DNA of 39,390 nucleotides, taken from positions 1 through 39,390 of the forward strand of contig NZ_BAUT01000036.1 of NCBI RefSeq assembly GCF_000513095.1. The letters run 5' to 3'. Numbering within the stretch: position 1 is the stretch's first letter; every line of letters starts with the position of its first letter. The notes beneath the pieces are model-generated. The model was not told the origin of the DNA. It saw only the letters and a list, made by a program, of their open reading frames with translations, and ran no database searches. Below are positions 9,359 to 18,214 of this stretch, piece after piece. The stretch is from Halalkalibacter wakoensis JCM 9140. GTDB taxonomy: Bacteria > Bacillota > Bacilli > Bacillales > Bacillaceae_D. The translations under genes were made by a program, and so were the position numbers.

Positions 9359-9398
9359 GTATACCAAAAAGAGGATAACGGTTCTTCAAGTCAATACC

Positions 9399-9428
9399 TT
9401 GCAGTTTTAAGTAGGATGATGATAAGAT
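9399..9428 (+). promoter_or_regulatory. Candidate promoter before dnaJ
   Basis: -35 TTGCAG (9399-9404), 18-base spacer, -10 TAAGAT (9423-9428). The match is moderate, but it lies between the dnaK terminator and dnaJ, where a second promoter would be needed to supply the downstream genes. Confidence 0.35.
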
Positions 9429-9461
9429 GAACGTTATGGAAAAGAGTCGGGAGTGGATGAC

Positions 9462-10574
9462 ATGAGTAAACGAGATTACTATGAAGTCCTTGGTGTCGAT
9501 CAAAATGCATCGGTTGATGAAGTGAAAAAGGCGTACCGTAAATTGGCACGCAAATATCACCCAGATGTCAATAAAGAAGCTGACGCTACGGAAAAATTTA
9601 AAGAAGTAAAAGATGCTTACGATACGTTAAGTGACCCTCAAAAGAAAGCGCACTATGATCAGTTTGGTCATACTGATCCAAATCAAGGTTTTGGCGGAGG
9701 TGCCGGTGACTTTGGAGGAGGGTTTGGTGATATTTTTGATATGTTCTTCGGCGGCGGGGGACGTCGAAATCCAAATGCTCCAAGACAAGGGGCTGACCTT
9801 CAATACACAATGACACTTGATTTTAAAGAGGCTGTCTTTGGGAAGGATACGGAAATTGAAATCCCTAGAGAAGAAACATGTCAAACATGTACAGGGTCAG
9901 GAGCAAAACCTGGTACAAAACCTGAAACGTGCTCGCACTGTGGAGGCGATGGTCAACTAAATGTTGAACAAAATACTCCATTTGGTCGTGTCGTTAATCG
10001 CAGAGTTTGCCATCATTGTGACGGGACGGGTAAATTTATTAAAAATAAATGTTCAACTTGTGGTGGAAAAGGAAAAGTACGTAAACGCAAAAAAATCAGC
10101 GTGAAAGTTCCAGCGGGTATTGATCATGGACAGCAACTTCGAGTATCAGGTCAAGGAGAAGCAGGGGTAAATGGTGGTCCGGCTGGGGACTTGTATGTTG
10201 TCTTTAATGTAAAACCACATGAATTCTTTGATCGTGATGGCGATGATATCTATTGTGAAATGCCATTAACGTTTGCTCAAGTGGCTTTAGGTGATGAGAT
10301 TGAAGTCCCAACATTAAATGGGAAAGTAAAATTAAAAATTCCAGCTGGTACACAGACAGGGACCAACTTCCGTCTTAGAGGAAAAGGGGTACCGAACGTA
10401 CACGGACGCGGTCAGGGAGATCAGCACGTAAAAGTTCGTGTTGTAACACCTAAAAATTTAACAGAAAAAGAAAAAGATATGATCCGTGAGTTTGCACAAA
10501 TGTCCGGTGGCCAGCCAGACGAACAGAACGATGGATTTTTTGCGAAAGTAAGAAGGGCTTTTAAAGGAGATTAA
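9462..10574 (+). CDS. dnaJ: Chaperone DnaJ (Hsp40, type I)
   Basis: 370 aa from ATG 9462. Co-chaperone that stimulates the DnaK ATPase and delivers substrates. It has the J domain with HPD at 33-35, a Gly/Phe-rich linker (about 75-105), four CxxCxGxG zinc motifs ([32 protein letters not shown]), and C-terminal substrate-binding domains. I chose ATG 9462, with GGGAG about eight bases upstream, over the in-frame GTG at 9453, which overlaps that site. It is separated from dnaK by about 200 bases with two hairpins, and likely has at least partly separate transcription with prmA-rsmE-mtaB. Confidence 0.97.
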   Translation: MSKRDYYEVLGVDQNASVDEVKKAYRKLARKYHPDVNKEADATEKFKEVKDAYDTLSDPQKKAHYDQFGHTDPNQGFGGGAGDFGGGFGDIFDMFFGGGGRRNPNAPRQGADLQYTMTLDFKEAVFGKDTEIEIPREETCQTCTGSGAKPGTKPETCSHCGGDGQLNVEQNTPFGRVVNRRVCHHCDGTGKFIKNKCSTCGGKGKVRKRKKISVKVPAGIDHGQQLRVSGQGEAGVNGGPAGDLYVVFNVKPHEFFDRDGDDIYCEMPLTFAQVALGDEIEVPTLNGKVKLKIPAGTQTGTNFRLRGKGVPNVHGRGQGDQHVKVRVVTPKNLTEKEKDMIREFAQMSGGQPDEQNDGFFAKVRRAFKGD

Positions 10575-10598
10575 TATAGAAAACTGGAGTTGGTAGAA

Positions 10599-11539
10599 AT
10601 GATGAAATGGTCGGAGTTTAGTATTCATACGACAGAGGAAGCGGTAGAGCCAGTCTGTAATATTTTGCATGAAGCTGGAGCTAGCGGTGTCGTGATTGAA
10701 GACCCTCTGGATCTTGTACGTGAGTGGGGCGATCGTTTCGGCGAACTCTACCAACTCTCTCCTGATGATTATCCTGAAGAAGGGGTTATCGTAAAAGCAT
10801 ACTTTCCAGTCAATAGCTTCTTAGCAGAAACAATTGATGAAATCAAAGAGGCGATTAATGGATTGGTCACCTATGATATTGATCTTGGATCAAATAAAAT
10901 CCAAATTGCGGAAGTTCATGAAGAAGAATGGGCAACAGCGTGGAAAAAATATTATAAGCCTGTAAAAATATCAAATAACATTACCATCACTCCCACTTGG
11001 AGGAATATACGCCATCTGAAAATGAAACCATTATTGAGCTTGACCCAGGAATGGCATTTGGAACAGGAACCCATCCAACAACAGTGCTCTGTATTCAAGC
11101 ATTAGATAAGGCCATTCAAGGTGGAGAAACCATTGTGGATGTCGGAACTGGCTCAGGTGTGTTGAGTATCGCTGCGGCAAAGCTAGGAGCGAAACGTACA
11201 TTAGCACTTGACCTTGATTACGTAGCAATTGACAGTGCAAAGCAAAATGTCTTGCTAAATCAGGTAGACGATGTAGTCACGGTTAAGCAGAACAATCTAT
11301 TAGAAGGAATCACCGGACCTTTTGATATTGCCGTTGCGAATATATTAGCAGAGGTGATTGTTCAATTTGTTCAAGATGCGGCAGCGGTTCTTAAACCAAA
11401 CGGAACGTATATTACGTCCGGAATTATCAAGCGTAAAAAACAAGAAGTAAAAGATGCTCTTACAAATGGTGGATTTATAATAGATGAAATCATTGAGATG
11501 GATGATTGGGTGGCAATCGTAGCGAAAAAAGTAGGGTAA
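10599..11539 (+). pseudogene. prmA: Ribosomal protein L11 methyltransferase PrmA, disrupted by a one-base frameshift
   Basis: PrmA trimethylates ribosomal protein L11 using SAM. The reading frame from ATG 10599 runs through [15 protein letters not shown] (codon TGG at 10998-11000) and then leaves the family sequence. The next frame supplies [28 protein letters not shown], the SAM site [13 protein letters not shown] and the rest to TAA at 11539. The homologous sequence would read ...TPTW-EEYTP..., so one G is missing from the TTGGAGGA stretch at about 10998-11003. Joined, the product would be about 313 aa, normal for the family. Either it is a true pseudogene (prmA is dispensable in E. coli), a mixed population, or a sequencing/assembly indel. 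The site is not a recognisable programmed slippery heptamer. Confidence 0.88.
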
Positions 11540-11565
11540 TTAAGAGGCATTCTCTTGATTACCCT
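11533..11565. other. Hairpin across the prmA stop codon
   Basis: AGGGTAATTAAGAG (11533-11546), loop GCATT, CTCTTGATTACCCT (11552-11565): a 14-bp stem with one G-T wobble. It contains the prmA stop codon and ends just before the rsmE ribosome binding site. No T run follows, so it is not a standard terminator. It could affect rsmE translation or mRNA processing. Confidence 0.6.
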
Positions 11566-11586
11566 CTATAAGTGAGGGCGATGAAC

Positions 11587-12339
11587 ATGCAACGTTATTT
11601 TGTTGCGAAAGAACAAATGACAGATCATAACGTTCAACTTGTCGGAGAAGACGTTAAACATATCGTTAAAGTTATGCGAATGGATCTCGGTGATAAAATA
11701 GTTTGTAGTGATAATGATGCTAGAACGGTTATATGTACCATTTCTAGCTATTCAGATAAAGAAGTTATTGCAGAAATTATTGAGGAATTACACCCAGAAA
11801 CAGAGCTTCCTGTAAAGGTGACGATTGCTCAAGGCTTGCCTAAAGGAGACAAGCTTGATTATATTATTCAAAAAGGAACAGAGTTAGGTGCTACAGCTTT
11901 TTTACCTTTTTCAGCTTCACGCTCGATTGTAAAGTGGGACGAAAAAAAAGCAGATAAGAAAATAGAACGTTTAGAAAAGATTGCAAAGGAAGCAGCCGAG
12001 CAATCTTATCGTGAACGGATACCAGTCATTTCGAACGTATTTTCGTTTCAAAAATTATTACAACAGCTCTCAGCCTATGATGTGGTCATTGTTGCTTATG
12101 AAGAATCGGCAAAGGCGGGAGAAAAAGCCCAATTGGCTCAAGTTTTATCCAAGGCTCTTCCCGGACAAAATATTTTAATTGTTATAGGACCAGAAGGTGG
12201 AATCACAGAAGACGAGGTTGCTTCGTTAACAGAGCACGGTGCAATACTCTGTGGTTTTGGACCTAGAATCCTTCGTACGGAAACAGCAGCGCTTTATGCA
12301 CTGGCTGCGATCTCGTACCATTTCGAATTAATGAGGTGA
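11587..12339 (+). CDS. rsmE: 16S rRNA (uracil(1498)-N3)-methyltransferase RsmE
   Basis: 250 aa from ATG 11587. RsmE methylates U1498 of 16S rRNA using SAM. It has the MQRYF N-terminal PUA-like part, GLPKGDKLDYIIQKGTELGA, the basic AKEAAEQSYRERIP region, and the SPOUT knot motifs VIGPEGGITEDEV and GFGPRILRTETAALYAL near the C-terminus. I chose ATG 11587, eight bases after GAGGG. The upstream in-frame GTG 11572 and ATG 11581 are in or next to the binding site. It lies directly upstream of mtaB (4-base gap), as yqeU-yqeV in B. subtilis. Confidence 0.95.
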   Translation: MQRYFVAKEQMTDHNVQLVGEDVKHIVKVMRMDLGDKIVCSDNDARTVICTISSYSDKEVIAEIIEELHPETELPVKVTIAQGLPKGDKLDYIIQKGTELGATAFLPFSASRSIVKWDEKKADKKIERLEKIAKEAAEQSYRERIPVISNVFSFQKLLQQLSAYDVVIVAYEESAKAGEKAQLAQVLSKALPGQNILIVIGPEGGITEDEVASLTEHGAILCGFGPRILRTETAALYALAAISYHFELMR

Positions 12340-12343
12340 TATA

Positions 12344-13693
12344 ATGCCTACTGTTGCGTTTCATACATTAGGATGTAAAGTAAATCACTATGAGACAGAA
12401 GCCATTTGGCAATTGTTTCAAAGTGAAGGCTATGAAAAAGTTGAATTTGAAGCAACGTCTGATGTTTATGTGATTAATACATGTACAGTTACCAATACAG
12501 GGGATAAAAAAAGTCGACAAGTTATCCGTCGTGCGATTCGAAAAAACCCAGATGCTGTCATTTGTGTAACAGGCTGCTATGCGCAAACATCTCCTGCTGA
12601 GATTATGGCGATCCCGGGAGTCGATATTGTTGTAGGGACTCAAGATCGTGTGAAGATGCTAGAGTATATTGAACAGTTTAAACGTGAAAGAGAGCCCATC
12701 AATGGGGTTGGCAACATCATGAAGTCACGAGTATATGAAGAACTGGATGTACCAGCTTTTACAGATCGTACACGTGCGTCTTTAAAAATTCAAGAAGGCT
12801 GTAATAACTTCTGTACGTTTTGTATTATACCGTGGGCGCGTGGTTTAATGCGTTCGAGAGATCCAGAGGAAGTGATAAAACAAGCACAGCAACTCGTATC
12901 GGCGGGCTATAAAGAAATTGTTTTAACAGGAATTCATACAGGTGGATATGGTGAGGATCTAAAAGATTATAGCTTAGCTCGACTTTTAGAAGATTTAGAA
13001 AAGGTCGAGGGACTTAAAAGAATTCGTATTTCGTCGATTGAAGCAAGTCAGTTAACAGATGAAGTAATTGATGTGATTGATCGTTCGAATAAAGTGGTGC
13101 GTCATTTGCATATTCCTCTTCAATCAGGCTCCAACTCGGTCTTAAAGCGGATGAGACGTAAATATACGATGGAGTTTTTTGGGGAGCGTTTAGACCGCTT
13201 AAAGGAAGTCCTTCCAGGTCTGGCTGTCACTTCTGATGTAATTGTTGGGTTCCCGGGAGAAACGGAAGAAGAATTTCAAGAAACATTTGATTTTATTGCT
13301 AAGCACAAGTTTAGTGAGCTTCATGTGTTTCCATACTCAAAACGGACTGGAACTCCTGCAGCTCGTATGGAAGATCAAGTTGATGAAGACGTAAAAAATG
13401 ACCGAGTTCATCGTTTAATTGAATTATCGAACCAGTTGGCAAAAGAGTATGCTTCTCACTTTGAAGGGGAAGTACTTGAAATGATTCCAGAAGAACGAGA
13501 TAAAGATGATAAAAATAGCGGTATGTATATTGGATATACAGATAACTATTTAAAAGTAAAAGTAAAAGCAACGGAAGACATGATCGGAAAGCTTGTCAAA
13601 GTGAAGATTACACAAGCAGGTTACCCTTATAATCAAGGAGAATTTGTTCGTGTTCTTGAAGATCAAATAGAAAAACAAGTTGTTCATGGATAA
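12344..13693 (+). CDS. mtaB: tRNA t6A37 methylthiotransferase MtaB
   Basis: 449 aa. Radical SAM methylthiotransferase that converts t6A37 to ms2t6A in ANN-decoding tRNAs. The N-terminal MTTase domain carries cluster cysteines C11, C47 and C78. The radical SAM domain has C153-x3-C157-x2-C160 (CNNFCTFC). A C-terminal TRAM-like domain covers about residues 375-440. ATG 12344 is preceded by TGAGGTGAT, overlapping the end of rsmE. It corresponds to B. subtilis yqeV. It is the last gene of the conserved block on this side: synteny with B. subtilis breaks after it. Confidence 0.95.
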   Translation: MPTVAFHTLGCKVNHYETEAIWQLFQSEGYEKVEFEATSDVYVINTCTVTNTGDKKSRQVIRRAIRKNPDAVICVTGCYAQTSPAEIMAIPGVDIVVGTQDRVKMLEYIEQFKREREPINGVGNIMKSRVYEELDVPAFTDRTRASLKIQEGCNNFCTFCIIPWARGLMRSRDPEEVIKQAQQLVSAGYKEIVLTGIHTGGYGEDLKDYSLARLLEDLEKVEGLKRIRISSIEASQLTDEVIDVIDRSNKVVRHLHIPLQSGSNSVLKRMRRKYTMEFFGERLDRLKEVLPGLAVTSDVIVGFPGETEEEFQETFDFIAKHKFSELHVFPYSKRTGTPAARMEDQVDEDVKNDRVHRLIELSNQLAKEYASHFEGEVLEMIPEERDKDDKNSGMYIGYTDNYLKVKVKATEDMIGKLVKVKITQAGYPYNQGEFVRVLEDQIEKQVVHG

Positions 13694-13707
13694 TAGGAGG
13701 TTGTCAT

Positions 13708-13751
13708 CCAAAGATGAAAAGTTCGTTCTTTGGAGGGCCCTTCTTTTTTTA
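13708..13751 (+). terminator. Probable terminator after mtaB
   Basis: CCAAAGA (13708-13714) pairs with TCTTTGG (13727-13733), with further inner GAA/TTC pairing. A run of seven T begins about 11 bases after the stem, farther than usual, so the call is moderate. From about 13752 to 13908 I see no gene. AT-rich sequence with a TATGAT at 13881-13886 is a possible -10 for the riboswitch transcript, without a good -35. Confidence 0.5.
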
Positions 13752-13908
13752 TAGGCTTTTTTTACTTACCTTTTATAGGTTATGTGTTCGGTCCATGTTG
13801 CTCCATTGAACGCAGTACTCGCTTTCAGTGCCTTTTAATGGGCTGAAGTGGGTTGTATAGCAAGAAAGATTAATTAATGATATGATAAATACATAAATAT
13901 ATTTTAAA

Positions 13909-13995
13909 CCACTAGGGGAGCCAATTGGCTGAGATTAAGGCGCGTGCTTTAGACCCTTTGAACCTGAACTATGTAATCATAGCGGAGGGAAGTGG
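13909..13995 (+). promoter_or_regulatory. TPP (THI-box) riboswitch aptamer
   Basis: Carries the conserved TPP aptamer elements in order: P1 strand CCACT with AGGGGAG (13909-13920), GGCTGAGA (13927-13934), ACCCTTTGAACCTGA (13953-13967), and the closing GCGGAGGGAAGTGG (13982-13995), whose AGTGG pairs with CCACT to form P1. TPP binding is established for this motif. It directly precedes the luxE-like operon. Confidence 0.95.
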
Positions 13996-14073
13996 CATCA
14001 TAAACAAAACTAATTTGGTGAAAATCTAGTTGGAAATGATGACCGCTTTCAGATAAAGGAAAGTGGTTTTTTT
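13988..14073 (+). promoter_or_regulatory. Riboswitch expression platform (antiterminator/terminator)
   Basis: Terminator: ACCGCTTTC (14042-14050) / GAAAGTGGT (14059-14067), then a T run to 14073. Antiterminator: GGAAGTGGCATCAT (13988-14001), which includes the 3' strand of aptamer P1, can pair with ATGATGACCGCTTTC (14036-14050) with one bulged A and G-T wobbles, consuming the terminator 5' arm. TPP-stabilised P1 would free that arm and favour termination. This is a transcriptional OFF switch, deduced from pairing only. Confidence 0.8.
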
Positions 14074-14096
14074 ATTTGAGGAAGAGGTGATTTTCG

Positions 14097-15215
14097 TTGC
14101 TACAATCATATGAACGTGTAAAAAAAAGAATACAAGAATTCATGAACCAGCCTAATTCAAATGAAGAAGATTTTAACAGGTTGGCACTAGACGTGTTTCA
14201 GTTTCAATATGAGCATAACCAGCCATATCGAAAATTTTGTCGGAAACGTCGTGTATCTCCAAGAAATGTGAAACACTTCACTGACATTCCGCCGGTACCG
14301 ATTGATGCTTTTAAATTTACGACGTTATCTTGTCATTCGATTGATGAAACAGAGGCTCTTTTTATGACAAGTGGGACAACCAATCCAGAAAAAAGAGGGA
14401 AAAACTATCATCGAGATCTAGACATTTATGATTTATCGATGAAGGCTTTTTTTAAACCAGCAATCTTACCGGATACTGAAAAAATAAGAATGTTTGTTCT
14501 TTTTCCTGAAGAAGAAATACTGCCACATTCTTCTTTAGCTCATTATTTACATATAGCTAAACAAAATTTTGGAACGACTGATAGCATGTATGTTTTCTCT
14601 GAAGAAGAATTTCAAGTAGATCTACTTATAGAAAAATTACGTGAGGCAGAAAAGAAAGAAGAACCTATTTTATTAATTGGAGCAACATTTTCTTTTATTC
14701 ATTTATTAGATGTGTGTCGTGAAAAGGATTTGGACTTTAAGTTGCCAGTTAAAAGTCGGCTAATGGATACAGGGGGTTCGAAAGGAAGAGCAAGAGAATT
14801 AGACCCTACCCAATTTAAGGCAGAAATGAGCAGGCTTTTTTCACTTCCACTAAATATGTGCCTAAACATGTATGGAATGACTGAACTAAGTTCGCAAATG
14901 TATGACGCAAACCTTTTGATTAACATAAAAGATGATGCAAATCCGGTAAAGCAAACTCCACACTGGGTTCGGACGGTGGTAATCGACATTGAACAAATGG
15001 ATAAAAAGCCTCTAGGTGAAAAGGGGATCATTGTCCATTATGATCTTGCTAATGTGAATTCAGTACTCGGGATTTTAACCGAGGATGTTGGCATCCAAAC
15101 AGAGGAAGGATTTTATTTACTTGGTCGAGCTGAAGGGGCAGAGGCAAAAGGCTGTTCGTTAGTGGTAGAACAGTTTTTAGCTTCTTCAAATCAAAAAAGA
15201 GGCGATGTGAAATGA
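14097..15215 (+). CDS. LuxE-family acyl-protein synthetase (acid-activating enzyme)
   Basis: 372 aa. LuxE enzymes adenylate a carboxylic acid with ATP and transfer the acyl group to their own cysteine for reduction by LuxC. Seen here: adenylation motifs TSGTT (91-95), MDTGGSKGRA (223-232) and MYGMTELSSQMYD (258-270), plus a C-terminal cysteine C353 in EAKGCSL, at the place of the LuxE acyl-carrying Cys. Length is normal for LuxE. TTG 14097 follows AGAGGTGA; no better start exists. First gene after the TPP riboswitch; its stop overlaps the luxC-like start (ATGA), so the two are translationally coupled. There is no luxA, luxB or luxD in the window. The substrate is unknown; I infer a thiamine-related carboxylate from the riboswitch. 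Confidence 0.85.
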   Translation: MLQSYERVKKRIQEFMNQPNSNEEDFNRLALDVFQFQYEHNQPYRKFCRKRRVSPRNVKHFTDIPPVPIDAFKFTTLSCHSIDETEALFMTSGTTNPEKRGKNYHRDLDIYDLSMKAFFKPAILPDTEKIRMFVLFPEEEILPHSSLAHYLHIAKQNFGTTDSMYVFSEEEFQVDLLIEKLREAEKKEEPILLIGATFSFIHLLDVCREKDLDFKLPVKSRLMDTGGSKGRARELDPTQFKAEMSRLFSLPLNMCLNMYGMTELSSQMYDANLLINIKDDANPVKQTPHWVRTVVIDIEQMDKKPLGEKGIIVHYDLANVNSVLGILTEDVGIQTEEGFYLLGRAEGAEAKGCSLVVEQFLASSNQKRGDVK

Positions 15216-16684
15216 CTTTTTCTTGTTATCACGTGCCTTCTGAATGTGAGTCTTTGATCTCAGAGGGATCTTTTCAAACATTAGAATTTGAAAATCATGG
15301 CCAAAAGATTAAACTAACCGTTCCGACACTAACAGTTAATCAGCTTGACCAAGTCATTCATAAAGTAAAGAGACAACAAAGAGATTATGTACGCAAACTA
15401 CAGACGAATGAAATAATCACTATTTTTGATAAGGCTGTTCAAAAATGGCTAGACCCTTCCTATGAAAAACGACAACAAGCAGAGGAATTATTGCCCATTA
15501 TTACAGGCTATGACCGAGAGATGGTAAGGTTATTTATCAGTCGATATTTACGACAATTTCGTAAAGAAAATTTACAGAGAATGATTGATGAAGACTTTTC
15601 AAATCCTCTTATTTTGGATGAGTTTCGCCCGAGAAAGGCAGGGGGACTTTATCGGGCATTCGGTCCGAATGTTGTCACGCATATTTTCTCAGGAAATGTT
15701 CCAGCGTTGCCACTTTGGAGTCTAGCGGCAGGGATATTGCTTAAATCTGCAACGATCGGCAAGGTATCTTCATCAGAACCACTTTTTCCTGTGTTGTTTG
15801 CTAAGACGATTGCAGAGATTGACCCAGCACTTGGTGATTCATTAGCCATTCTTTGGTGGAAGGGTGGAGAAAGTGCTTTAGAATCTACGAGTTTTAGCGC
15901 TTCTAATGCAGTGATTGCCTATGGAGGGAAAGAAACGATTGAACAAGTGAGACAGAAAGTACCTACACATGTGACATTTCACCCACATGGACATAAAGTT
16001 AGTTTTGGCTTGATTACAAAGGAATGTTTACAAGCGACCAAAAGTTGGGAGACAGCTAAACTTGCTGCTAGTGATGTATCTTGGTTTGATCAGCAAGGAT
16101 GCCTTTCCCCACATGTGTTTTTCGTTGAACGAGGGGGGACGTATACACCAAGTGATTTTGCTCAAATGCTGGCAAATGAGATGGAAAATTTTGAACGTAC
16201 ACATCCTCGAGCAAGCTTAAACAATAGTGAAAAACAAGCCATTCTGACCCAACGTACGAAAGTTGAGTTTGAAAGCTATGAAAGTACAGAATTACAATTA
16301 TTAAAAAGTGAAAATGGGACAGCGTGGTCTGTTGTGTATAGCAGTCTAAAGAGTGAAAAAAAAGCTTTCCCTATCTCTCCGTTAAATCGTTTTGTCACCG
16401 TTATTCCGATTAATCATGTGTCAGAGATAACAGAATATTTGAGCGAGGTAAAGGGGTTTGTTCAAACAGTTGGCGTGGGATGTTCACCTCAAGCTTTTTC
16501 AAACATCATAAATTTGTTAGGAGATTGTGGTGTTAACCGTATATGCGCATTGGGATCTATGCCTCATCCTCAACCAGGCTGGCATCATGATGGACGATTT
16601 CACTTAGCTGATTTAGTTACATTTTGCGACGTGGAGTCAACGTTAGAAATGCAAATGGACTTGTATGATGTTAATCGCGATTAA
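15212..16684 (+). CDS. LuxC-family acyl-protein/acyl-CoA reductase
   Basis: 490 aa, normal length for the LuxC family (aldehyde-dehydrogenase fold), which reduces an acyl thioester to the aldehyde with NADPH. Recognisable are FSGNVPALPLWSLAAGIL (159-176), AVIAYGGKETI (233-243), HPHGHKVSFGLI (257-268), the putative catalytic cysteine C297 in WFDQQGCLSPHVFF, and the C-terminal QPGWHHDGRFHLADLV (454-469). ATG 15212 overlaps the luxE-like stop by four bases. LuxE and LuxC form the fatty acid reductase in luminous bacteria; here the pair is in a TPP-regulated operon with an importer, so the acid probably comes from outside the cell. Function with respect to the substrate is inference. Confidence 0.87.
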   Translation: MTFSCYHVPSECESLISEGSFQTLEFENHGQKIKLTVPTLTVNQLDQVIHKVKRQQRDYVRKLQTNEIITIFDKAVQKWLDPSYEKRQQAEELLPIITGYDREMVRLFISRYLRQFRKENLQRMIDEDFSNPLILDEFRPRKAGGLYRAFGPNVVTHIFSGNVPALPLWSLAAGILLKSATIGKVSSSEPLFPVLFAKTIAEIDPALGDSLAILWWKGGESALESTSFSASNAVIAYGGKETIEQVRQKVPTHVTFHPHGHKVSFGLITKECLQATKSWETAKLAASDVSWFDQQGCLSPHVFFVERGGTYTPSDFAQMLANEMENFERTHPRASLNNSEKQAILTQRTKVEFESYESTELQLLKSENGTAWSVVYSSLKSEKKAFPISPLNRFVTVIPINHVSEITEYLSEVKGFVQTVGVGCSPQAFSNIINLLGDCGVNRICALGSMPHPQPGWHHDGRFHLADLVTFCDVESTLEMQMDLYDVNRD

Positions 16685-16698
16685 AGGGATGTGACTAT

Positions 16699-17466
16699 AT
16701 GCCAATCATTACGTGTCGAGATGTTGCCCTTCAATTTACAAATGATCAGACGCCCGTTCTTGATCAAATACAATTAGACATTCAAGAAGGTGAGTTTGTA
16801 AGCATCTTAGGAAAAAGCGGGAGTGGAAAAACGACTCTTTTACAATTGCTTGGTGGGTTGTTGTCTCCAACAAAAGGTGTAATCAAGGTTTTGGGCCGTA
16901 CTTTAACCTCCCCTTTTGATGAGATAACGTATGTATTTCAAAAACCAATTTTGCTTGAATGGAGAAACGTGCTTGAAAATGTATTAATACCGCTTGAATT
17001 AAAAAGAAAACCGAATCAAGACGATATAGATAAAGCTTATCAAGTTCTTTCTGCAGTCGGACTTAAACAGCATGTAACGAAATACCCTCATGAATTATCA
17101 GGAGGGATGATGTCGAGGGTGACGTTGGCAAGAGCCTTCTTAATGGAGCCAAAAATTCTATTAATGGACGAGCCTTTTTCTGCATTGGATGCGATGACTA
17201 AAGAACAATTGCATTTGGTATTGTTAAAACTTACACAACAATTTTCAACAACAACTGTATTTATTACCCATGATATAACTGAGGCAACTTATTTATCAGA
17301 TCGAGTTGTTTTATTAGGTGGATATCCAGCTCATGTTAAACAAGAGTTTCCGGTAACATTTTCTAGACCTAGGTCGAAAAAGCTAACGTTTGATTCTAGG
17401 TTTATTGCCACAACAAAACAACTATACGACTTGATTGAAGGTTTAGAAGATGATGAAAAGGACTAA
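16699..17466 (+). CDS. ABC importer ATP-binding protein (ThiZ/SsuB/TauB type)
   Basis: 255 aa cytoplasmic ATPase of a nitrate/sulfonate/pyrimidine-type ABC importer. Walker A GKSGSGKTT (38-46), Q-loop Q81, signature LSGGM (133-137), Walker B ILLMDEP (153-159) and switch H191 are all present, so it should be active. It starts at ATG 16699 after AGGGATGTG, 14 bases downstream of the luxC-like gene. It overlaps the permease start by about 17 bases. The TPP riboswitch argues for a thiamine-precursor importer (ThiZ role) rather than sulfonate uptake; the sequence alone cannot separate these. Confidence 0.87.
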   Translation: MPIITCRDVALQFTNDQTPVLDQIQLDIQEGEFVSILGKSGSGKTTLLQLLGGLLSPTKGVIKVLGRTLTSPFDEITYVFQKPILLEWRNVLENVLIPLELKRKPNQDDIDKAYQVLSAVGLKQHVTKYPHELSGGMMSRVTLARAFLMEPKILLMDEPFSALDAMTKEQLHLVLLKLTQQFSTTTVFITHDITEATYLSDRVVLLGGYPAHVKQEFPVTFSRPRSKKLTFDSRFIATTKQLYDLIEGLEDDEKD

Positions 17467-18193
17467 CATTTATTCGATATTGTTATTTGTTGGAATACTT
17501 GCTGCATGGGAAATAGTCGTTCGCGTAAAAGAGATATCTAAAATTATTTTGCCGGCTCCATCAGCGATTGGAGCAAACCTATTCCAGCATTTTCAGAGTG
17601 GCTACTTTTATCCTCATATTTTAGCAACATCTATTGAAGTGTTTGGTGGGTTCTTTGTTGGCGCGATATTTGGAATTGGCTTAGGTTTTCTTGTTGCACA
17701 ATCGAAAACCGTTCGAGAAATATTACAACCATATATTATTGCTTCTCAAGCAATGCCCAAATTAGCCTTAGCACCACTTCTTGTTTTGTGGTTTGGATTT
17801 GGGTATACACCGAAAATTGTTATTGTGGCATTAGTATGTTTTTTTCCGTTGTTTGAAAGTACAGTTACTGGATTGTCTCATGTTAGTCGTGAGAAGTTGG
17901 CACTGTTTCATTCTCTTCGGGCAACGCGAACTCAGACGCTCTGGAAACTTCGATTTCCAACAGCCATGCCCTATATTTTTTCAGGTCTACGTGTAGCTGT
18001 CGTATTGAGTGTTGTGGGAGCAGTGATCAGTGAATTTATAGGTGCGAATAAAGGTTTAGGAGCACTGATTATAGCTTCTCAAGGAATGATGGACACAACG
18101 TTAATGTTTTCTGTTTTTATTTTACTTACTCTTAAGGGAATCATTTTGTATCAATTAGTTAACTGGATTGAGGCACTCTTTTTAAAAATATAA
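17450..18193 (+). CDS. ABC importer permease (ThiX/SsuC type)
   Basis: 247 aa inner-membrane permease of the BPD_transp_1 family with about six membrane helices. The cytoplasmic EAA-type loop is visible around residues 144-177 (SREKLALFHSLRATRTQTLWKLRFPTAMPYIFSGLR region), with the usual Gly and the following Pro. Starts at ATG 17450 (or the adjacent ATG 17453), inside the 3' end of the ATPase gene, with GAAGG upstream, so translation is coupled. It works with the preceding ATPase and the following binding protein. Confidence 0.85.
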   Translation: MMKRTNIYSILLFVGILAAWEIVVRVKEISKIILPAPSAIGANLFQHFQSGYFYPHILATSIEVFGGFFVGAIFGIGLGFLVAQSKTVREILQPYIIASQAMPKLALAPLLVLWFGFGYTPKIVIVALVCFFPLFESTVTGLSHVSREKLALFHSLRATRTQTLWKLRFPTAMPYIFSGLRVAVVLSVVGAVISEFIGANKGLGALIIASQGMMDTTLMFSVFILLTLKGIILYQLVNWIEALFLKI

Positions 18194-18214
18194 CTATTCT
18201 AGGGGAGATTTAAG

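Noticed and set aside
10990-11010. Programmed -1 frameshift in prmA
   Set aside because: No slippery heptamer; the Trp codon cannot re-pair well one base back, and the family is not known to use frameshifting.
10997-11539. Separate small SAM methyltransferase gene
   Set aside because: It continues PrmA exactly where the upstream frame stops matching; one frameshifted gene explains both.
14097-16684. Bioluminescence operon
   Set aside because: Only LuxE- and LuxC-like genes are present; no luciferase subunits or LuxD, and control is by TPP.
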